Below are positions 18,682 to 27,607 of a stretch of DNA of 64,000 bases, piece after piece. Under the pieces are notes generated by a model that was not told the DNA's origin, did no database searches, and saw nothing but the letters and a program-made list of their open reading frames with translations. A program made the translations under genes and the position numbers. Each line of letters opens with the position of its first letter. The first letter of the stretch is position 1. The stretch comes from Anaerolineae bacterium UTCFX2 (GTDB taxonomy: Bacteria > Chloroflexota > Anaerolineae > Anaerolineales > UBA4823): the NCBI GenBank assembly GCA_002050125.1, contig MWTA01000044.1, forward strand, positions 1-64,000. The letters run 5' to 3'.

Positions 18682-19323
18682 TTATTGCCCGTAAAGAGTT
18701 GCGTAGATATTTTGGAATTCGGTTACCTGTTCGGGCGTCAAAACGATTGGATTGCCGTGCAGCATAGCGTAGTGAGCAATCTTTGCCAGGTCTTCCACCT
18801 CGACGGCGATCACGGTGGCTTTCCATACGGTCGGCGCAAAGGTATAGACGCCATGGTTCTGCATCACGATTGCAGAACAATTGCCGATCTTTGCCATGAT
18901 CTCCGATCCGATATCTTCGCCTCCGACGGGGGCATAACCGCCAATCGGGATCTCTCCGCCTAAGAGAGCTACGGAGGTCATTACCGGCGGGATGGGCTTG
19001 CCCAGAACTGCGAATATGCTGGCGAAAGGCGAATGGGTGTGCACAATGCCATGGATATCGGGGCGGCGCTTATACATATACAGGTGGGTTTCGGTGTCGC
19101 TTGATGGTCTGAGATTCCCCTCCAGACGCTTTCCCTCAGCGTCGATCACCAGCAGGTCTGCCGGGGTTAGCCGGTCGTAGCGGAATCCGGTGGGTTTAAT
19201 CACAATCAAGCCGGTGGCGGGATCGCGCCCGCTGACGGTACCGCTGTGCATCGTAACAAGATGATTCTTAGGTAACTCAATTAGCGATTCGTATACTTCC
19301 TGGCGAAGTTCATTAAGCATCAT
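18682..19323 (-). CDS. Class II aldolase/adducin family (AraD/UlaF-like 4-epimerase or aldolase)
   Basis: Zinc enzyme of the class II aldolase fold, either L-ribulose-5-phosphate 4-epimerase or an L-fuculose-phosphate-type aldolase. Motifs: SGRDPATGLIVIKPTGFRYD, PSSDTETHLYMY, the zinc ligands in GIVHTHSPFAS, and MQNHGVYTFA. 213 aa, slightly short of the 230 typical of AraD. ATG 19323 has GGAG 8 nt upstream. The SGRDP.TGL.VIKP block is closer to ribulose-phosphate epimerases. With UlaE next door this gives the last step to D-xylulose 5-phosphate, a reading that is likely but not proved. Confidence 0.87.
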   Translation of the reverse strand: MMLNELRQEVYESLIELPKNHLVTMHSGTVSGRDPATGLIVIKPTGFRYDRLTPADLLVIDAEGKRLEGNLRPSSDTETHLYMYKRRPDIHGIVHTHSPFASIFAVLGKPIPPVMTSVALLGGEIPIGGYAPVGGEDIGSEIMAKIGNCSAIVMQNHGVYTFAPTVWKATVIAVEVEDLAKIAHYAMLHGNPIVLTPEQVTEFQNIYATLYGQ

Positions 19324-19387
19324 GTGTGCTGCTCCTTTTCAATATCATCCTTCTGCTCAGTGAGTGCAGTAGACTTGCGAAGTGCGA

Positions 19388-20221
19388 TTAACGCACGAAA
19401 CCTCCCAGACCGCCCCCATCAATCACCAGGGCGTTTCCGGTCATTTTTGCGGATCTGTCGCTAGCCAGGAAGACAACCAACTCGGCGATTTCAGCCGGGT
19501 CAATGATCACTCCCAAGGCATTGGCTTTTTTATATTCTTCTTCTAAAGCGTCTGCCGAATAACCGTGAAGGTCGGCGCGAGCCTGGCGAAGCTCTTGCGT
19601 CCACATTTGGCTGCCCCCAAAGACCGCCCCGGGGAGCACGCTGTTGGCGCGGATATGGTGGGGACCAAACTCGTTCGCAATCGTGCGCGCCATGTGCAGA
19701 ACTGCTGCTTTTGAGGCGTTATACGCCAGGAAGTGTTTGCTAGGCTTCAGGGAGTTGTCGCTGTTGGTATAGACCAGCACCCCGCCATCCGCTTGTTGCT
19801 TGAAAACCTTGATCGCTTCGCGCGATACCAGGAAGCTGCCGGTGCAGTTTACATTCATCACCCAGTTCCATTGCTCAAGGGTACATTCGTCGGATGGTAC
19901 GCTTACCGAAACCCCGGCATTATTCACCGCGATATTCAGCCTGCCGAAATGATCGACCGTGGATTTCATACCAGCCACAACGTCTTCATCTTTCGTAATA
20001 TCGCAGGTCACCAAAAAAAGCTGTTCTTCATCTGCACTCTGGCGCAGCGCTTCTTTAGCCTGCTCTAGCCGGGCAACATTAAAATCCCACAAGGCGACTT
20101 TTGCCCCTTCCTGAACGAACCTCCTGGTGATGGCAAGTCCAATCCCGGACGCAGCCCCCGTGATCACTGCTACGCGATCGAGAAGTTCTTTGCGTGGGTG
20201 TATATCAGGTTGTTCGGTCAT
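19388..20221 (-). CDS. SDR family oxidoreductase
   Basis: NAD(P)-dependent short-chain dehydrogenase. Rossmann motif VITGAASGIG, NNAGVS, catalytic YNASK and the C-terminal PAEIAELVVFLASDRS block. 277 aa. It sits between the HutC-type regulator and the aldolase gene, 46 nt after the former, so it is likely an early step such as oxidation of a sugar or polyol to a keto sugar. The substrate is not readable. Confidence 0.92.
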   Translation of the reverse strand: MTEQPDIHPRKELLDRVAVITGAASGIGLAITRRFVQEGAKVALWDFNVARLEQAKEALRQSADEEQLFLVTCDITKDEDVVAGMKSTVDHFGRLNIAVNNAGVSVSVPSDECTLEQWNWVMNVNCTGSFLVSREAIKVFKQQADGGVLVYTNSDNSLKPSKHFLAYNASKAAVLHMARTIANEFGPHHIRANSVLPGAVFGGSQMWTQELRQARADLHGYSADALEEEYKKANALGVIIDPAEIAELVVFLASDRSAKMTGNALVIDGGGLGGFVR

Positions 20222-20267
20222 GATTCAGACTGCTCCTTTTGGGGTTCCGCAAGAGGATTGCGAAATA

Positions 20268-21062
20268 TCAACTTGAACGGTAAATGTAAAAAGTAAAGGC
20301 GTCCGGTACGTAGTATTCGTCCGTCAGCGCTAACGGCTCTTCATCCACACTAAAATCGACTTGTTCCAGGTGCAGGACGCTGCTGCCACGCGGGATGGCT
20401 AACTTCTCTGCCAGATAGGCTTCGGCTGTCAGGGGACGAATCCAGGCAATACCGTGGTGGATTTCCTTGCCCAGACGCTCGCGGATGAAGGTGTACATGG
20501 ATTGGTTTTCCCGAATATACTCTTCAATTTCCGCGAGAGGGATCATACCGGTCGAGTTTTGAAACAATGCCTGTGGCAATATGTCGAGGCAGAATACCAC
20601 AATGCGTTGATTGGCGAGGCGCACGCGTTCTAAAACTACCACGGGGGCGCCAGGTTCTATGGAAAGGCGGTTCGCCACGTGCTCACTTGCCGGGCGAGTG
20701 ACCATCAAGAACTCTGTATGACCCGGTTCGGCGCCGGAAGATCGAATTAGCTGGGTAACCCCTGAATTTATGCTCAGGTTGTTGTAAGTGGGGGGGCTCT
20801 TCGCGATAAATGTCCCGACCCCCCAGCGGCGCTGGATAAACCCACCCTGCTCTAATATGGTGAGAGCGGACCGGACCGTGCTGCGGCTGACATTTAACGC
20901 AGTCGCAAGGTCAGGCTCGTTGGGTAGTTGGTATTCTGGAGGAAGCGCGCCTTCCATGATAAGCGCGCGCAACTGTTCGACAACGCGTTGAGCCAGGGTA
21001 GTACTATCGTTGGCGTCCCCAAAAATTCGCTTGAAAGGTTGGGGTGGTGTAGTATTATCCAT
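20268..21062 (-). CDS. GntR family regulator, HutC/UTRA type
   Basis: N-terminal winged helix-turn-helix (LPNEPDLATALNVSRSTVRS, about residues 45-64), then GFIQRRWGVGTFIA, and a C-terminal UTRA effector domain (PVVVLERVRLANQ, VLHLEQVDF). 264 aa from ATG 21062; the longer frame opens only at a TTG. It is first in the minus-strand run and faces the aminotransferase operon across a promoter region with two similar short half-symmetric sites, so it probably controls both divergent transcripts in response to a sugar phosphate. Confidence 0.9.
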   Translation of the reverse strand: MDNTTPPQPFKRIFGDANDSTTLAQRVVEQLRALIMEGALPPEYQLPNEPDLATALNVSRSTVRSALTILEQGGFIQRRWGVGTFIAKSPPTYNNLSINSGVTQLIRSSGAEPGHTEFLMVTRPASEHVANRLSIEPGAPVVVLERVRLANQRIVVFCLDILPQALFQNSTGMIPLAEIEEYIRENQSMYTFIRERLGKEIHHGIAWIRPLTAEAYLAEKLAIPRGSSVLHLEQVDFSVDEEPLALTDEYYVPDAFTFYIYRSS

Positions 21063-21074
21063 CGCGCCCAGCAA

Positions 21075-21086
21075 AGATGTATGACA
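21075..21086. promoter_or_regulatory. Candidate GntR operator, site 1
   Basis: AGATGTATGACA, containing the near-palindrome TGTaTGACA. It lies in the gntR 5' untranslated region between its -10 and the ATG. The same 12-mer with one change occurs at 21223. Confidence 0.35.
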
Positions 21087-21098
21087 TCACTCCACACT

Positions 21099-21127
21099 AT
21101 AATACCGAATTATATTTCATTTGTCAA
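21099..21127 (-). promoter_or_regulatory. Sigma-70 promoter for the minus-strand sugar operon
   Basis: On the minus strand: -35 TTGACA (complement of 21122-21127), exactly 17 nt, -10 TATTAT (complement of 21099-21104). It is 37 nt from the gntR start codon. Confidence 0.8.
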
Positions 21128-21168
21128 TATATATCCGTATTTAGCATAATTTTTCTAATATATGAGGC

Positions 21169-21197
21169 TTGACATTCCTTTTTTCGGCTGATATACT
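21169..21197 (+). promoter_or_regulatory. Sigma-70 promoter for the plus-strand operon
   Basis: -35 TTGACA (21169-21174), 17-nt spacer, -10 TATACT (21192-21197). It leaves a leader of about 180 nt before the aminotransferase ATG at 21383. The leader holds the second candidate operator; no strong hairpin was seen in it. With 21063-21168 this accounts for the 320-nt gene-free stretch here. Confidence 0.82.
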
Positions 21198-21222
21198 GAG
21201 ATTGCAAGGGCTATTTCGGCTT

Positions 21223-21234
21223 AGATGTCTGACA
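21223..21234. promoter_or_regulatory. Candidate GntR operator, site 2
   Basis: AGATGTCTGACA contains the perfect half-sites TGTC-t-GACA. It lies about 20 nt downstream of the plus-strand transcription start, mirroring site 1 on the other transcript. Confidence 0.35.
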
Positions 21235-21382
21235 ACGACGCATTAATAATCCCTTCTTTTCCGACCTTCTTGCCAATAAACTTCTGGCAGTCGACAAGTT
21301 GTATGACCTTTAGCATGTAAAGGATGTACGAAAACATCTCGTAATAAAAAATAACCAAGTCTATTGTAAAAGGAGAGTACCA

Positions 21383-22696
21383 ATGGAAAAACTCGCAATT
21401 GATGGCGGAACCCCAGTCCGCACCAAAGCCCCGATTGTCGAAACAGATGTTTTTGAGCAGGAAGAATTCGATGCGCTGATGGCAGTGGCGAAATCAAAAA
21501 AGTTGCGCCGCGCTGAGGTGACGTTGGAGTATGAACGAACGATCGCCGAGTGGTTTGGGACAAAACACGCCATTGCAGTTACCAGCGGCACGACTGCCTT
21601 GCACATCGCTTTAGCTGCGTTTGGAATTGGTCCTGGCGACGAGGTGATCGTCCCGCCGTATACTTTCGTGGCAACCGATACGGCGGTTTTGGAACAAAAC
21701 GCCATTCCCATATTTGCAGATGTCGATCCGGTCCTACTGACCATGGATCCTGAAGATGTTAAGCGCCGCATCACCCCGCGAACCAAGGCGATTATCCCGG
21801 TGACAATTTCGGGCACCCCGGTCGATATGGACCCCATCATGGAACTGGCGAAAGAGCACAATCTGTGGGTCCTGGAAGACGCCTGCCAGTCACCTGGTGC
21901 GCGTTACAAAGGGCGGCTCGTGGGTACAATCGGGCATGTTGGAGTTTTTAGCACCATCACCGGAAAGAACATTAATACGGGCGAGGGTGGGTTCGTTATC
22001 ACGGACGACACCGATCTTTATGAAAAGATGTGGGGTTACATGGACTTTTCGCGGCGGCGCTCGCTAGGTCCCGCTTCAAAATACCACTTTGACTTGCCCT
22101 GCACCAATTATCGCATCACCAATATGCAGGCTGCCGTTGGCATCCAGCAGATTAAACGCCTCGCGCAGATGAATAAAACGCGCACTGAGAACGCCCACTA
22201 CATCTCGGAGAAATTAGCCGGACTGCCCGGTATCACCTTGCCTCCAGAGCCAGAATGGGGCGAGCGCGTGTATTTCTACTACTTGATCCGCTTGCTTCCA
22301 GAGGTGCTGGGAACCGACATGCTCAACTTTGCCGTCGCGCTGGCAGCAGAGGGTGTGTATAACATTAACTATCTCAGCACAACCCGCTGGATGATTCCGC
22401 AGCATTTGGAGCCTTTGTTTGTCAACAAAGCCGGTTACGGTGGGACGAAGTGTCCTTTCGAGTGCCCCTGGTATGAAGGGAAAGTGGAGTACTATCGCGG
22501 GCTGTGTCCAGTTGCTGAAAAGGCTTGCGAAGAGGTGCTCTGGCTGGCGAGCGTTCATCCTTTGCTCGAAAAACAAGATCTGGACGATGTTGCCGATGCG
22601 GTTATCAAAGTCGTCAATGCGTTTATCGAGAAAAAAGAAAAGGGCATCCCGATCAATTACGCCACCGACGCGCACCGGGCTGCTTTAGCATATTAG
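21383..22696 (+). CDS. DegT/DnrJ/EryC1/StrS family aminotransferase
   Basis: PLP-dependent sugar aminotransferase fold. Motifs: LAIDGGTPVR, VTSGTTALHIALAA, EVIVPPYTFVATDTA, LEDACQSPGA and the PLP lysine in TGKNINTGEGG. 437 aa. It has GGAGAG 8 nt upstream of ATG. Biosynthetic members make amino sugars, while here it leads a catabolic-looking operon with a VOC protein and CoA-transferase, so it may remove or shift an amino group from an amino sugar or cyclitol. Long C-terminal region with CPFECPWYEGKVEYY, rich in Cys and aromatics. Confidence 0.9.
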   Translation: MEKLAIDGGTPVRTKAPIVETDVFEQEEFDALMAVAKSKKLRRAEVTLEYERTIAEWFGTKHAIAVTSGTTALHIALAAFGIGPGDEVIVPPYTFVATDTAVLEQNAIPIFADVDPVLLTMDPEDVKRRITPRTKAIIPVTISGTPVDMDPIMELAKEHNLWVLEDACQSPGARYKGRLVGTIGHVGVFSTITGKNINTGEGGFVITDDTDLYEKMWGYMDFSRRRSLGPASKYHFDLPCTNYRITNMQAAVGIQQIKRLAQMNKTRTENAHYISEKLAGLPGITLPPEPEWGERVYFYYLIRLLPEVLGTDMLNFAVALAAEGVYNINYLSTTRWMIPQHLEPLFVNKAGYGGTKCPFECPWYEGKVEYYRGLCPVAEKACEEVLWLASVHPLLEKQDLDDVADAVIKVVNAFIEKKEKGIPINYATDAHRAALAY

Positions 22697-22719
22697 GCGA
22701 GGATCATAAAAGGTATTCT

Positions 22720-23232
22720 ATGACTGAAACGAAGTCCACCTCGGCTGAGGTCAGCGTAGATCAAATTGGCATTGTTGTGAATGACCTGCGCTCCATGGTC
22801 GCTAACTTGAAAGACGTTTTAGGGATCGATGACTTTCGAATCATGGAATGGCCCCTCGAAGGAGTTGATCCGCAGGCTACCTACCATGGAGCGCCTGGGA
22901 ACTACCGGATGCTTTTGGCATTCGCTACGATCGGCAACACTCAAATCGAAATTGTCCAGCCGCTGGAAGGGCAGAACATCTATAGCGATTTCCTGGAAGA
23001 ACACGGGCCTGGGCTGCACCATATCCGCTTGACCGTGCCAGATTTCGAAGAAAAGACAGCTTCGCTGGAGGCGCGCGGGATTAAGAACATCGCCAGCGGC
23101 ACCGGTGTTCATGTTGGTTCCAAATGGGCGTATTTCGACACGAGTCACCTGCTGGAGGGTGTGGTCGTAGAACTGCGTAAGCGTCTGGATGGTTCCGGTG
23201 GAGAGGGACAATGGATCGTAAAAGATGAATAA
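22720..23232 (+). CDS. VOC family protein (methylmalonyl-CoA epimerase/glyoxalase-like)
   Basis: Vicinal-oxygen-chelate fold, about 170 aa. The N-terminal [18 protein letters not shown] and the mid-protein [17 protein letters not shown] contain the repeated beta-alpha-beta-beta-beta pattern with metal-binding His residues, and [23 protein letters not shown] resembles methylmalonyl-CoA epimerases. ATG 22720 follows AAAGG; the same frame is open further upstream but overlaps the aminotransferase in another frame. Co-located with a CoA-transferase, so epimerisation or isomerisation of an acyl-CoA or sugar acid is plausible. Confidence 0.85.
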   Translation: MTETKSTSAEVSVDQIGIVVNDLRSMVANLKDVLGIDDFRIMEWPLEGVDPQATYHGAPGNYRMLLAFATIGNTQIEIVQPLEGQNIYSDFLEEHGPGLHHIRLTVPDFEEKTASLEARGIKNIASGTGVHVGSKWAYFDTSHLLEGVVVELRKRLDGSGGEGQWIVKDE

Positions 23233-23276
23233 GTGACACTATTCATCTAATACAAGAAATATCGTTGGTCTCTCTA

Positions 23277-24851
23277 ATGCGAAATAAAATCTTCAGCGCT
23301 GCGGATGCAGTCACCCTGATTGAGAATGGCTCCACCGTAGTGAGCGGCGGGTTCGTGGGGAATAACCATCCCGAGGAACTCACGTTAGCACTGGAGAAAC
23401 GCTTCCTGGAAACTGGAAAGCCACGGGGCCTCACCCTGGTTTACGCCGCTGGACAGGGAGATGGGAAAACTCGAGGCCTCAATCATCTGGCTTATGAAGG
23501 TCTGGTGCGGCGAGTGATCGGCGGGCATTGGAATCTGGCGCCCAAACTCGGCGCACTGGCAGCCCAGAATAAGATTGAGGCCTATAACTTTCCCCAAGGG
23601 GTGATCTGCCACCTGTTCCGGGACATTGCCGCCGGAAAGCCTGGTACGATCACGCATGTGGGTTTGCGAACGTTTATCGATCCCAGGCAGCGTGGGGGCA
23701 AACTCAACGCCGCTGCTACCGAAGACCTGATCGAATTGATCCACATCCAGGGACGAGACTGGTTGTTCTACAAAGCCTTTCCAATTCATGTTGCTTTACT
23801 GCGCGGCACGACAGCCGATCTGCATGGGAATGTGAGCATGGAAAAAGAAGTCGGTTCGTTCGAGGTCTTATCCATTGCCCAGGCAGCCAAGAATTCGGGC
23901 GGCATAGTGATCGTTCAAGTCGAAAAAGTCGTCGAGGTTGGATCAATCAATCCCAGAGATGTTAAGTTGCCAGGCATACTGGTCGATGCCGTTGTAATAT
24001 CCGAGCCGATAAACCATCAACAGACTTTCGCGGAAGAATTCAACCCGGCATATTCTGGGCAGGCGCGGGGACATCTGGATTTATTAGCGCCCATGCCGCT
24101 TGATGAGCGTAAGATAATCGCTCGGAGGGGCTTATTCGAATTGACGCCGGGCGCAATCATTAACCTTGGGATTGGCATGCCTGAAGGGGTTGCCAGGGTA
24201 GCCTCCGAAGAAGGTGTGTTGGACGATATTGTTCTCACTGTAGAATCGGGTCCTATCGGGGGCATCCCGGCTGGCGGATTGAGTTTTGGCGCCAGCGCAA
24301 ACCCCGAGGCGATCATCGACCAGCCCTACCAGTTCGATTACTACGACGGCGGCGGACTGGATATGGCTTTCCTGGGCATCGCACAGGTAGACCCCCTCGG
24401 CAATATCAATGTCAGCCAGTTTGGATCCAGGCTGGCAGGCGTTGGCGGGTTCGTCAATATCAGTCAGAATGCTAAGCAGGTTTTCTTTCTGGGCTCGTTC
24501 ACGGCTGGCGGGCTGGAGCTCGAGATCAGCAAATCCGGCTTGAAGATTACGAAAGAAGGCGAGCACAAACGGTTTTTGCGCCGCATTGATCAGATCAGCT
24601 TTTCGGGTGAGTATGCCGTTGAAAACCAGCGGAGAGCGCTGATTATCACCGAACGGGCGGTTTTCAGCCTTGAAGCTGGCGGGTTGGTCTTGGAGGAAAT
24701 TGCCCCGGGAATCGATTTGCAAAGGGACATCCTGGATCAGATGGAATTCGCGCCCATGATTCCTAAACCGCCCCGCTTGATGGATGCCCGGATTTTTATG
24801 GACCGGGTGATGGGGTTCTGCTTTAACTCAGAAATTTACCTAAAACCATAA
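23277..24851 (+). CDS. Family I CoA-transferase (propionate/acetate CoA-transferase-like)
   Basis: Fused alpha-beta CoA-transferase, about 524 aa. The alpha half starts with [20 protein letters not shown]. The beta half has [12 protein letters not shown] and the catalytic glutamate in [14 protein letters not shown] (about residue 323), plus [22 protein letters not shown] 23277 is chosen; TTG 23265 would add four residues; neither has a strong Shine-Dalgarno. The YdiF/Pct-like layout moves CoA between short acyl acids. Its place in a sugar operon suggests activation or release of an organic acid product. Confidence 0.9.
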   Translation: MRNKIFSAADAVTLIENGSTVVSGGFVGNNHPEELTLALEKRFLETGKPRGLTLVYAAGQGDGKTRGLNHLAYEGLVRRVIGGHWNLAPKLGALAAQNKIEAYNFPQGVICHLFRDIAAGKPGTITHVGLRTFIDPRQRGGKLNAAATEDLIELIHIQGRDWLFYKAFPIHVALLRGTTADLHGNVSMEKEVGSFEVLSIAQAAKNSGGIVIVQVEKVVEVGSINPRDVKLPGILVDAVVISEPINHQQTFAEEFNPAYSGQARGHLDLLAPMPLDERKIIARRGLFELTPGAIINLGIGMPEGVARVASEEGVLDDIVLTVESGPIGGIPAGGLSFGASANPEAIIDQPYQFDYYDGGGLDMAFLGIAQVDPLGNINVSQFGSRLAGVGGFVNISQNAKQVFFLGSFTAGGLELEISKSGLKITKEGEHKRFLRRIDQISFSGEYAVENQRRALIITERAVFSLEAGGLVLEEIAPGIDLQRDILDQMEFAPMIPKPPRLMDARIFMDRVMGFCFNSEIYLKP

Positions 24852-24921
24852 AGCTGCCACCACCACAATACATTTATAATAGCGGTATGCGACGCCACTA
24901 AATCATAAGGAGGAACCCCCG

Positions 24922-25677
24922 ATGCGTTTGAAGGATCAAGTGGCTGTGATTACCGGCGGTGCAAACGGGATCGGTCGAACAACCGTTGCACGCTTCAGGC
25001 AGGAGGGCGCCAGGGTAGCCATCTGGGATGTCGCCGAGCCTGCCGAAACCCCAAATGATGATGAACAGTTGTTATTCCAGAAAGTCGATGTATCTGATCC
25101 AAACGCGGTCGAAAATGCTGCCGCGGATGTTGTACAAAAATGGGGCAGGATCGACATCTTGATCAACAACGCCGGCATTTTGCGCGATGCTCAATTGGCT
25201 GCCTACAAAGAGGGCGAATTGAAATCCCGGATGCGCGTCGAAGATTTCGACGATGTGATCCGGGTTAATTTGCGCGGCGTGTTTATTTGCACCCGCGCCG
25301 TAGCCCCCATCATGATCCGGCAGCAGTACGGGCGCATCATCAGCGCCTCCTCGGTCGTGGGAATCTACGGCAACTTTGGACAGACGAACTACGTAGCCGC
25401 CAAAGCCGGCGTGATCGGAATGACGCGGGTATGGGCAAGGGAGTTGGGACGCCACAACATCACAGTAAACGCGGTGGCTCCCGGTTTCATCCAGACTGAA
25501 ATGATTAACAATCTTCCAGAAAAGGTTCTGGAAAGCATGCTTGCTAAGACCCCTCTGCGGCGTCTGGGCAAACCAGAAGACATTGCCAATGCGTTTGTGT
25601 TTCTGGCAGAGCCAGATGCCTCGTTTATTTCAGGCGCGATCCTGTCCGTTGACGGCGGGCTGGTTGTGGGAACGTAA
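24922..25677 (+). CDS. SDR family oxidoreductase (FabG-like)
   Basis: Short-chain dehydrogenase: VITGGANGIG, NNAGILRD, SASSVVGIYGNFGQTNYVAAK (catalytic Ser, Tyr, Lys) and the C-terminal ISGAILSVDGG. 251 aa, with AGGAGG upstream of ATG. The sequence is FabG-like, but the context (after a CoA-transferase, before a sugar isomerase) points to an acyl-CoA or sugar substrate instead of housekeeping fatty-acid synthesis. Confidence 0.92.
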   Translation: MRLKDQVAVITGGANGIGRTTVARFRQEGARVAIWDVAEPAETPNDDEQLLFQKVDVSDPNAVENAAADVVQKWGRIDILINNAGILRDAQLAAYKEGELKSRMRVEDFDDVIRVNLRGVFICTRAVAPIMIRQQYGRIISASSVVGIYGNFGQTNYVAAKAGVIGMTRVWARELGRHNITVNAVAPGFIQTEMINNLPEKVLESMLAKTPLRRLGKPEDIANAFVFLAEPDASFISGAILSVDGGLVVGT

Positions 25678-25696
25678 TCATTGATGCGGGACGATC

Positions 25697-25708
25697 GTAT
25701 CTAGATAC
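25697..25708. repeat. Perfect 12-bp palindrome
   Basis: GTATCTAGATAC, nearly symmetric further out (ATCG on the left, CGAT on the right). It lies 20 nt after the SDR stop in the 273-nt gap before the isomerase gene; a possible operator. A TATAAT occurs at 25847-25852, but without a convincing -35. Confidence 0.4.
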
Positions 25709-25738
25709 CGATTTGTCTTCCGTTTGAATAGAATATAT

Positions 25739-25790
25739 GCGGATTGTGCGTGCAGGTGTACAATGAAACGACCTGCCGGGTGATATCCGC
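25739..25790 (+). other. Two-tier stem structure upstream of isomerase-kinase genes
   Basis: Outer stem GCGGAT (25739-25744) pairs with ATCCGC (25785-25790); inner stem GCAGGT (25752-25757) pairs with ACCTGC (25771-25776) around a 13-nt loop. There is no T-run, so it is not a terminator. It could be a structured leader or a processing site. The rest of the gap holds nothing recognisable. Confidence 0.35.
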
Positions 25791-25950
25791 GCCACCTAAC
25801 CTACCATCGAAGTATTCAGGAATGGATCCGCTCGAAGGTGATTGAATATAATCTATGGACCTTTGTAAAGGATGTAAAGGGCGGGGGAATTGGGTTTAAT
25901 GGGCGATCTTGAACAGCCCGATATCATAATATCAAGAGAGGGAGTATTCC

Positions 25951-27606
25951 ATGAAACCTTATCTCACACCACATATTCCAGATGTTTCAATCGCAGAACC
26001 CGCTGCGGTCTACCTGATCGCTAGCGGAGACCTGCGGTTATCGGCAAACCAGGTTTGCTGGCCGGCTCAGAGGAATATGGAAGAACAAATCGGCGCAGCC
26101 TTTTCCAAAGCGGGATATAAAGTCATCCGTACCCATCCATACGATGCGGATCTAGACCATGGCTTTATCTGGAGCCAGCGCATGGGGATGGACATATTCC
26201 AAACGATCCCGCCAAACGCCCCCTTGGTGGTTGCGGTGGCGGTCTGGCAATACAGTTATCACGTGCTGGCTGGTTTGCGCGACCATCAGGGACCCATCTT
26301 GACCGTGGCAAATTGGAGCGGTCAGTGGCCTGGCTTGGTGGGTTTGCTCAATTTGAATGGTAGTTTGACCAAAATGGGCGTTCCATACAGCACCATCTGG
26401 AGCGAGGATTTTACAGACCCATTTTTCATTGACGGCATTCGCGCCTGGCTCAAGGAAGGGAAAATCGAACATGATGTCCGCCACGTACGGGATTTGAACT
26501 CAGCGAAACTGCCTGCAAGAGAATTCGAACTCGGTTCCGCCCTGGCAAAACAACTCCAATTTGAAAAAGCTATTCTGGGGATTTTTGACGAGGGCTGCAT
26601 GGGGATGTACAATGCGATTATCGACGATGAGCTCCTAAACGCCTGCGGGATTTACAAAGAACGCCTCAGCCAATCCGCGCTGGTCGCCGCGATGCGTCAA
26701 GTGAGCGATGACGAGGCGAAAGCCGCGCGTTTATGGCTAGACAACAAAGGGATGCGTTTCATCACTGGCGTCGATGAAGCGACTGAGCTGACAGACGCTC
26801 AAATCCATGAACAGTTTAAGATGTACATTGCTGCAATGCGCATCGCCAATTCATTCAATTGCGACGCGATCGGAATTCAATATCAGCAGGGGCTCAAAGA
26901 TTTGGTGGCTGCATCCGATCTAGCTGAGGGTCTGTTAAATAATGTCGAACGCCCTCCAGTGTTTGACGAAATCAGCGGGGAGGAATTGTATCTTGGTCAG
27001 GCGCTGCCTCACTTCAATGAAGTGGATGAGGGCGCCGCGGTGGACGCGCTGGTGACCAACCGGGTTTGGACGGCGATGGGTTTGGATCCAGCGAACACTT
27101 TGCATGATATTCGGTGGGGGAAACGATATTCAATTGACGGCGAAGATCAATTTGTGTGGATATTCGAAATTTCTGGGGCTGTGCCGGCATCTCATCTGGT
27201 GGGGGGCTACGCAGGCGCGGTGAGCGAACGGCAGCCTCCAATGTATTTCCGGTTGGGCGGCGGGACTTTGAAGGGAGTCAGCAAACCGGGTGAAATCGTG
27301 TGGAGCCGGGTCTTTGTGATGGACGGTGAACTACATGCAGATATCGGGCGAGGCACCGTTATCGCATTGCCAGAAAGCGAAGTGCAGGCTCTCTGGGCAG
27401 CTACCACCGAGCAATGGCCGATGATGCACGCAGTTTTACATGGGGTGAATCGCGACCAACTGATGGCTCGCCACAAAGCAAATCATATTCAGGTCGCGTA
27501 TGCGCCTGACGCTGAGACAGCCGACTTGGCATTAGCGGCGAAATCGGCTATGTTTGCTGAAATGGGGATTAACGTTCATCTGTGCGGAGACATCAAGGTG
27601 GGGTGA
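25951..27606 (+). CDS. L-fucose/L-arabinose isomerase-like protein
   Basis: 551 aa protein that looks like the L-fucose isomerase superfamily (aldose-ketose isomerase with Mn2+): an N-terminal Rossmann-type half (VYLIASGDLRLSANQVCWPAQ, PLVVAVAVWQYSYHVLAG, GPILTVANWSGQWPGLVGLL), the acidic region FDEGCMGMYNAIIDDELL in the middle, CDAIGIQYQQGLKDL, and a C-terminal substrate-domain-like part. The typical length is 590. It starts 11 nt after GAGAGGGAG and is separated by 1 nt from the FGGY kinase, the usual isomerase-kinase pair. Aldose specificity is not readable; the FucI label is family-level only. Confidence 0.75.
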   Translation: MKPYLTPHIPDVSIAEPAAVYLIASGDLRLSANQVCWPAQRNMEEQIGAAFSKAGYKVIRTHPYDADLDHGFIWSQRMGMDIFQTIPPNAPLVVAVAVWQYSYHVLAGLRDHQGPILTVANWSGQWPGLVGLLNLNGSLTKMGVPYSTIWSEDFTDPFFIDGIRAWLKEGKIEHDVRHVRDLNSAKLPAREFELGSALAKQLQFEKAILGIFDEGCMGMYNAIIDDELLNACGIYKERLSQSALVAAMRQVSDDEAKAARLWLDNKGMRFITGVDEATELTDAQIHEQFKMYIAAMRIANSFNCDAIGIQYQQGLKDLVAASDLAEGLLNNVERPPVFDEISGEELYLGQALPHFNEVDEGAAVDALVTNRVWTAMGLDPANTLHDIRWGKRYSIDGEDQFVWIFEISGAVPASHLVGGYAGAVSERQPPMYFRLGGGTLKGVSKPGEIVWSRVFVMDGELHADIGRGTVIALPESEVQALWAATTEQWPMMHAVLHGVNRDQLMARHKANHIQVAYAPDAETADLALAAKSAMFAEMGINVHLCGDIKVG

Positions 27607-27607
27607 G

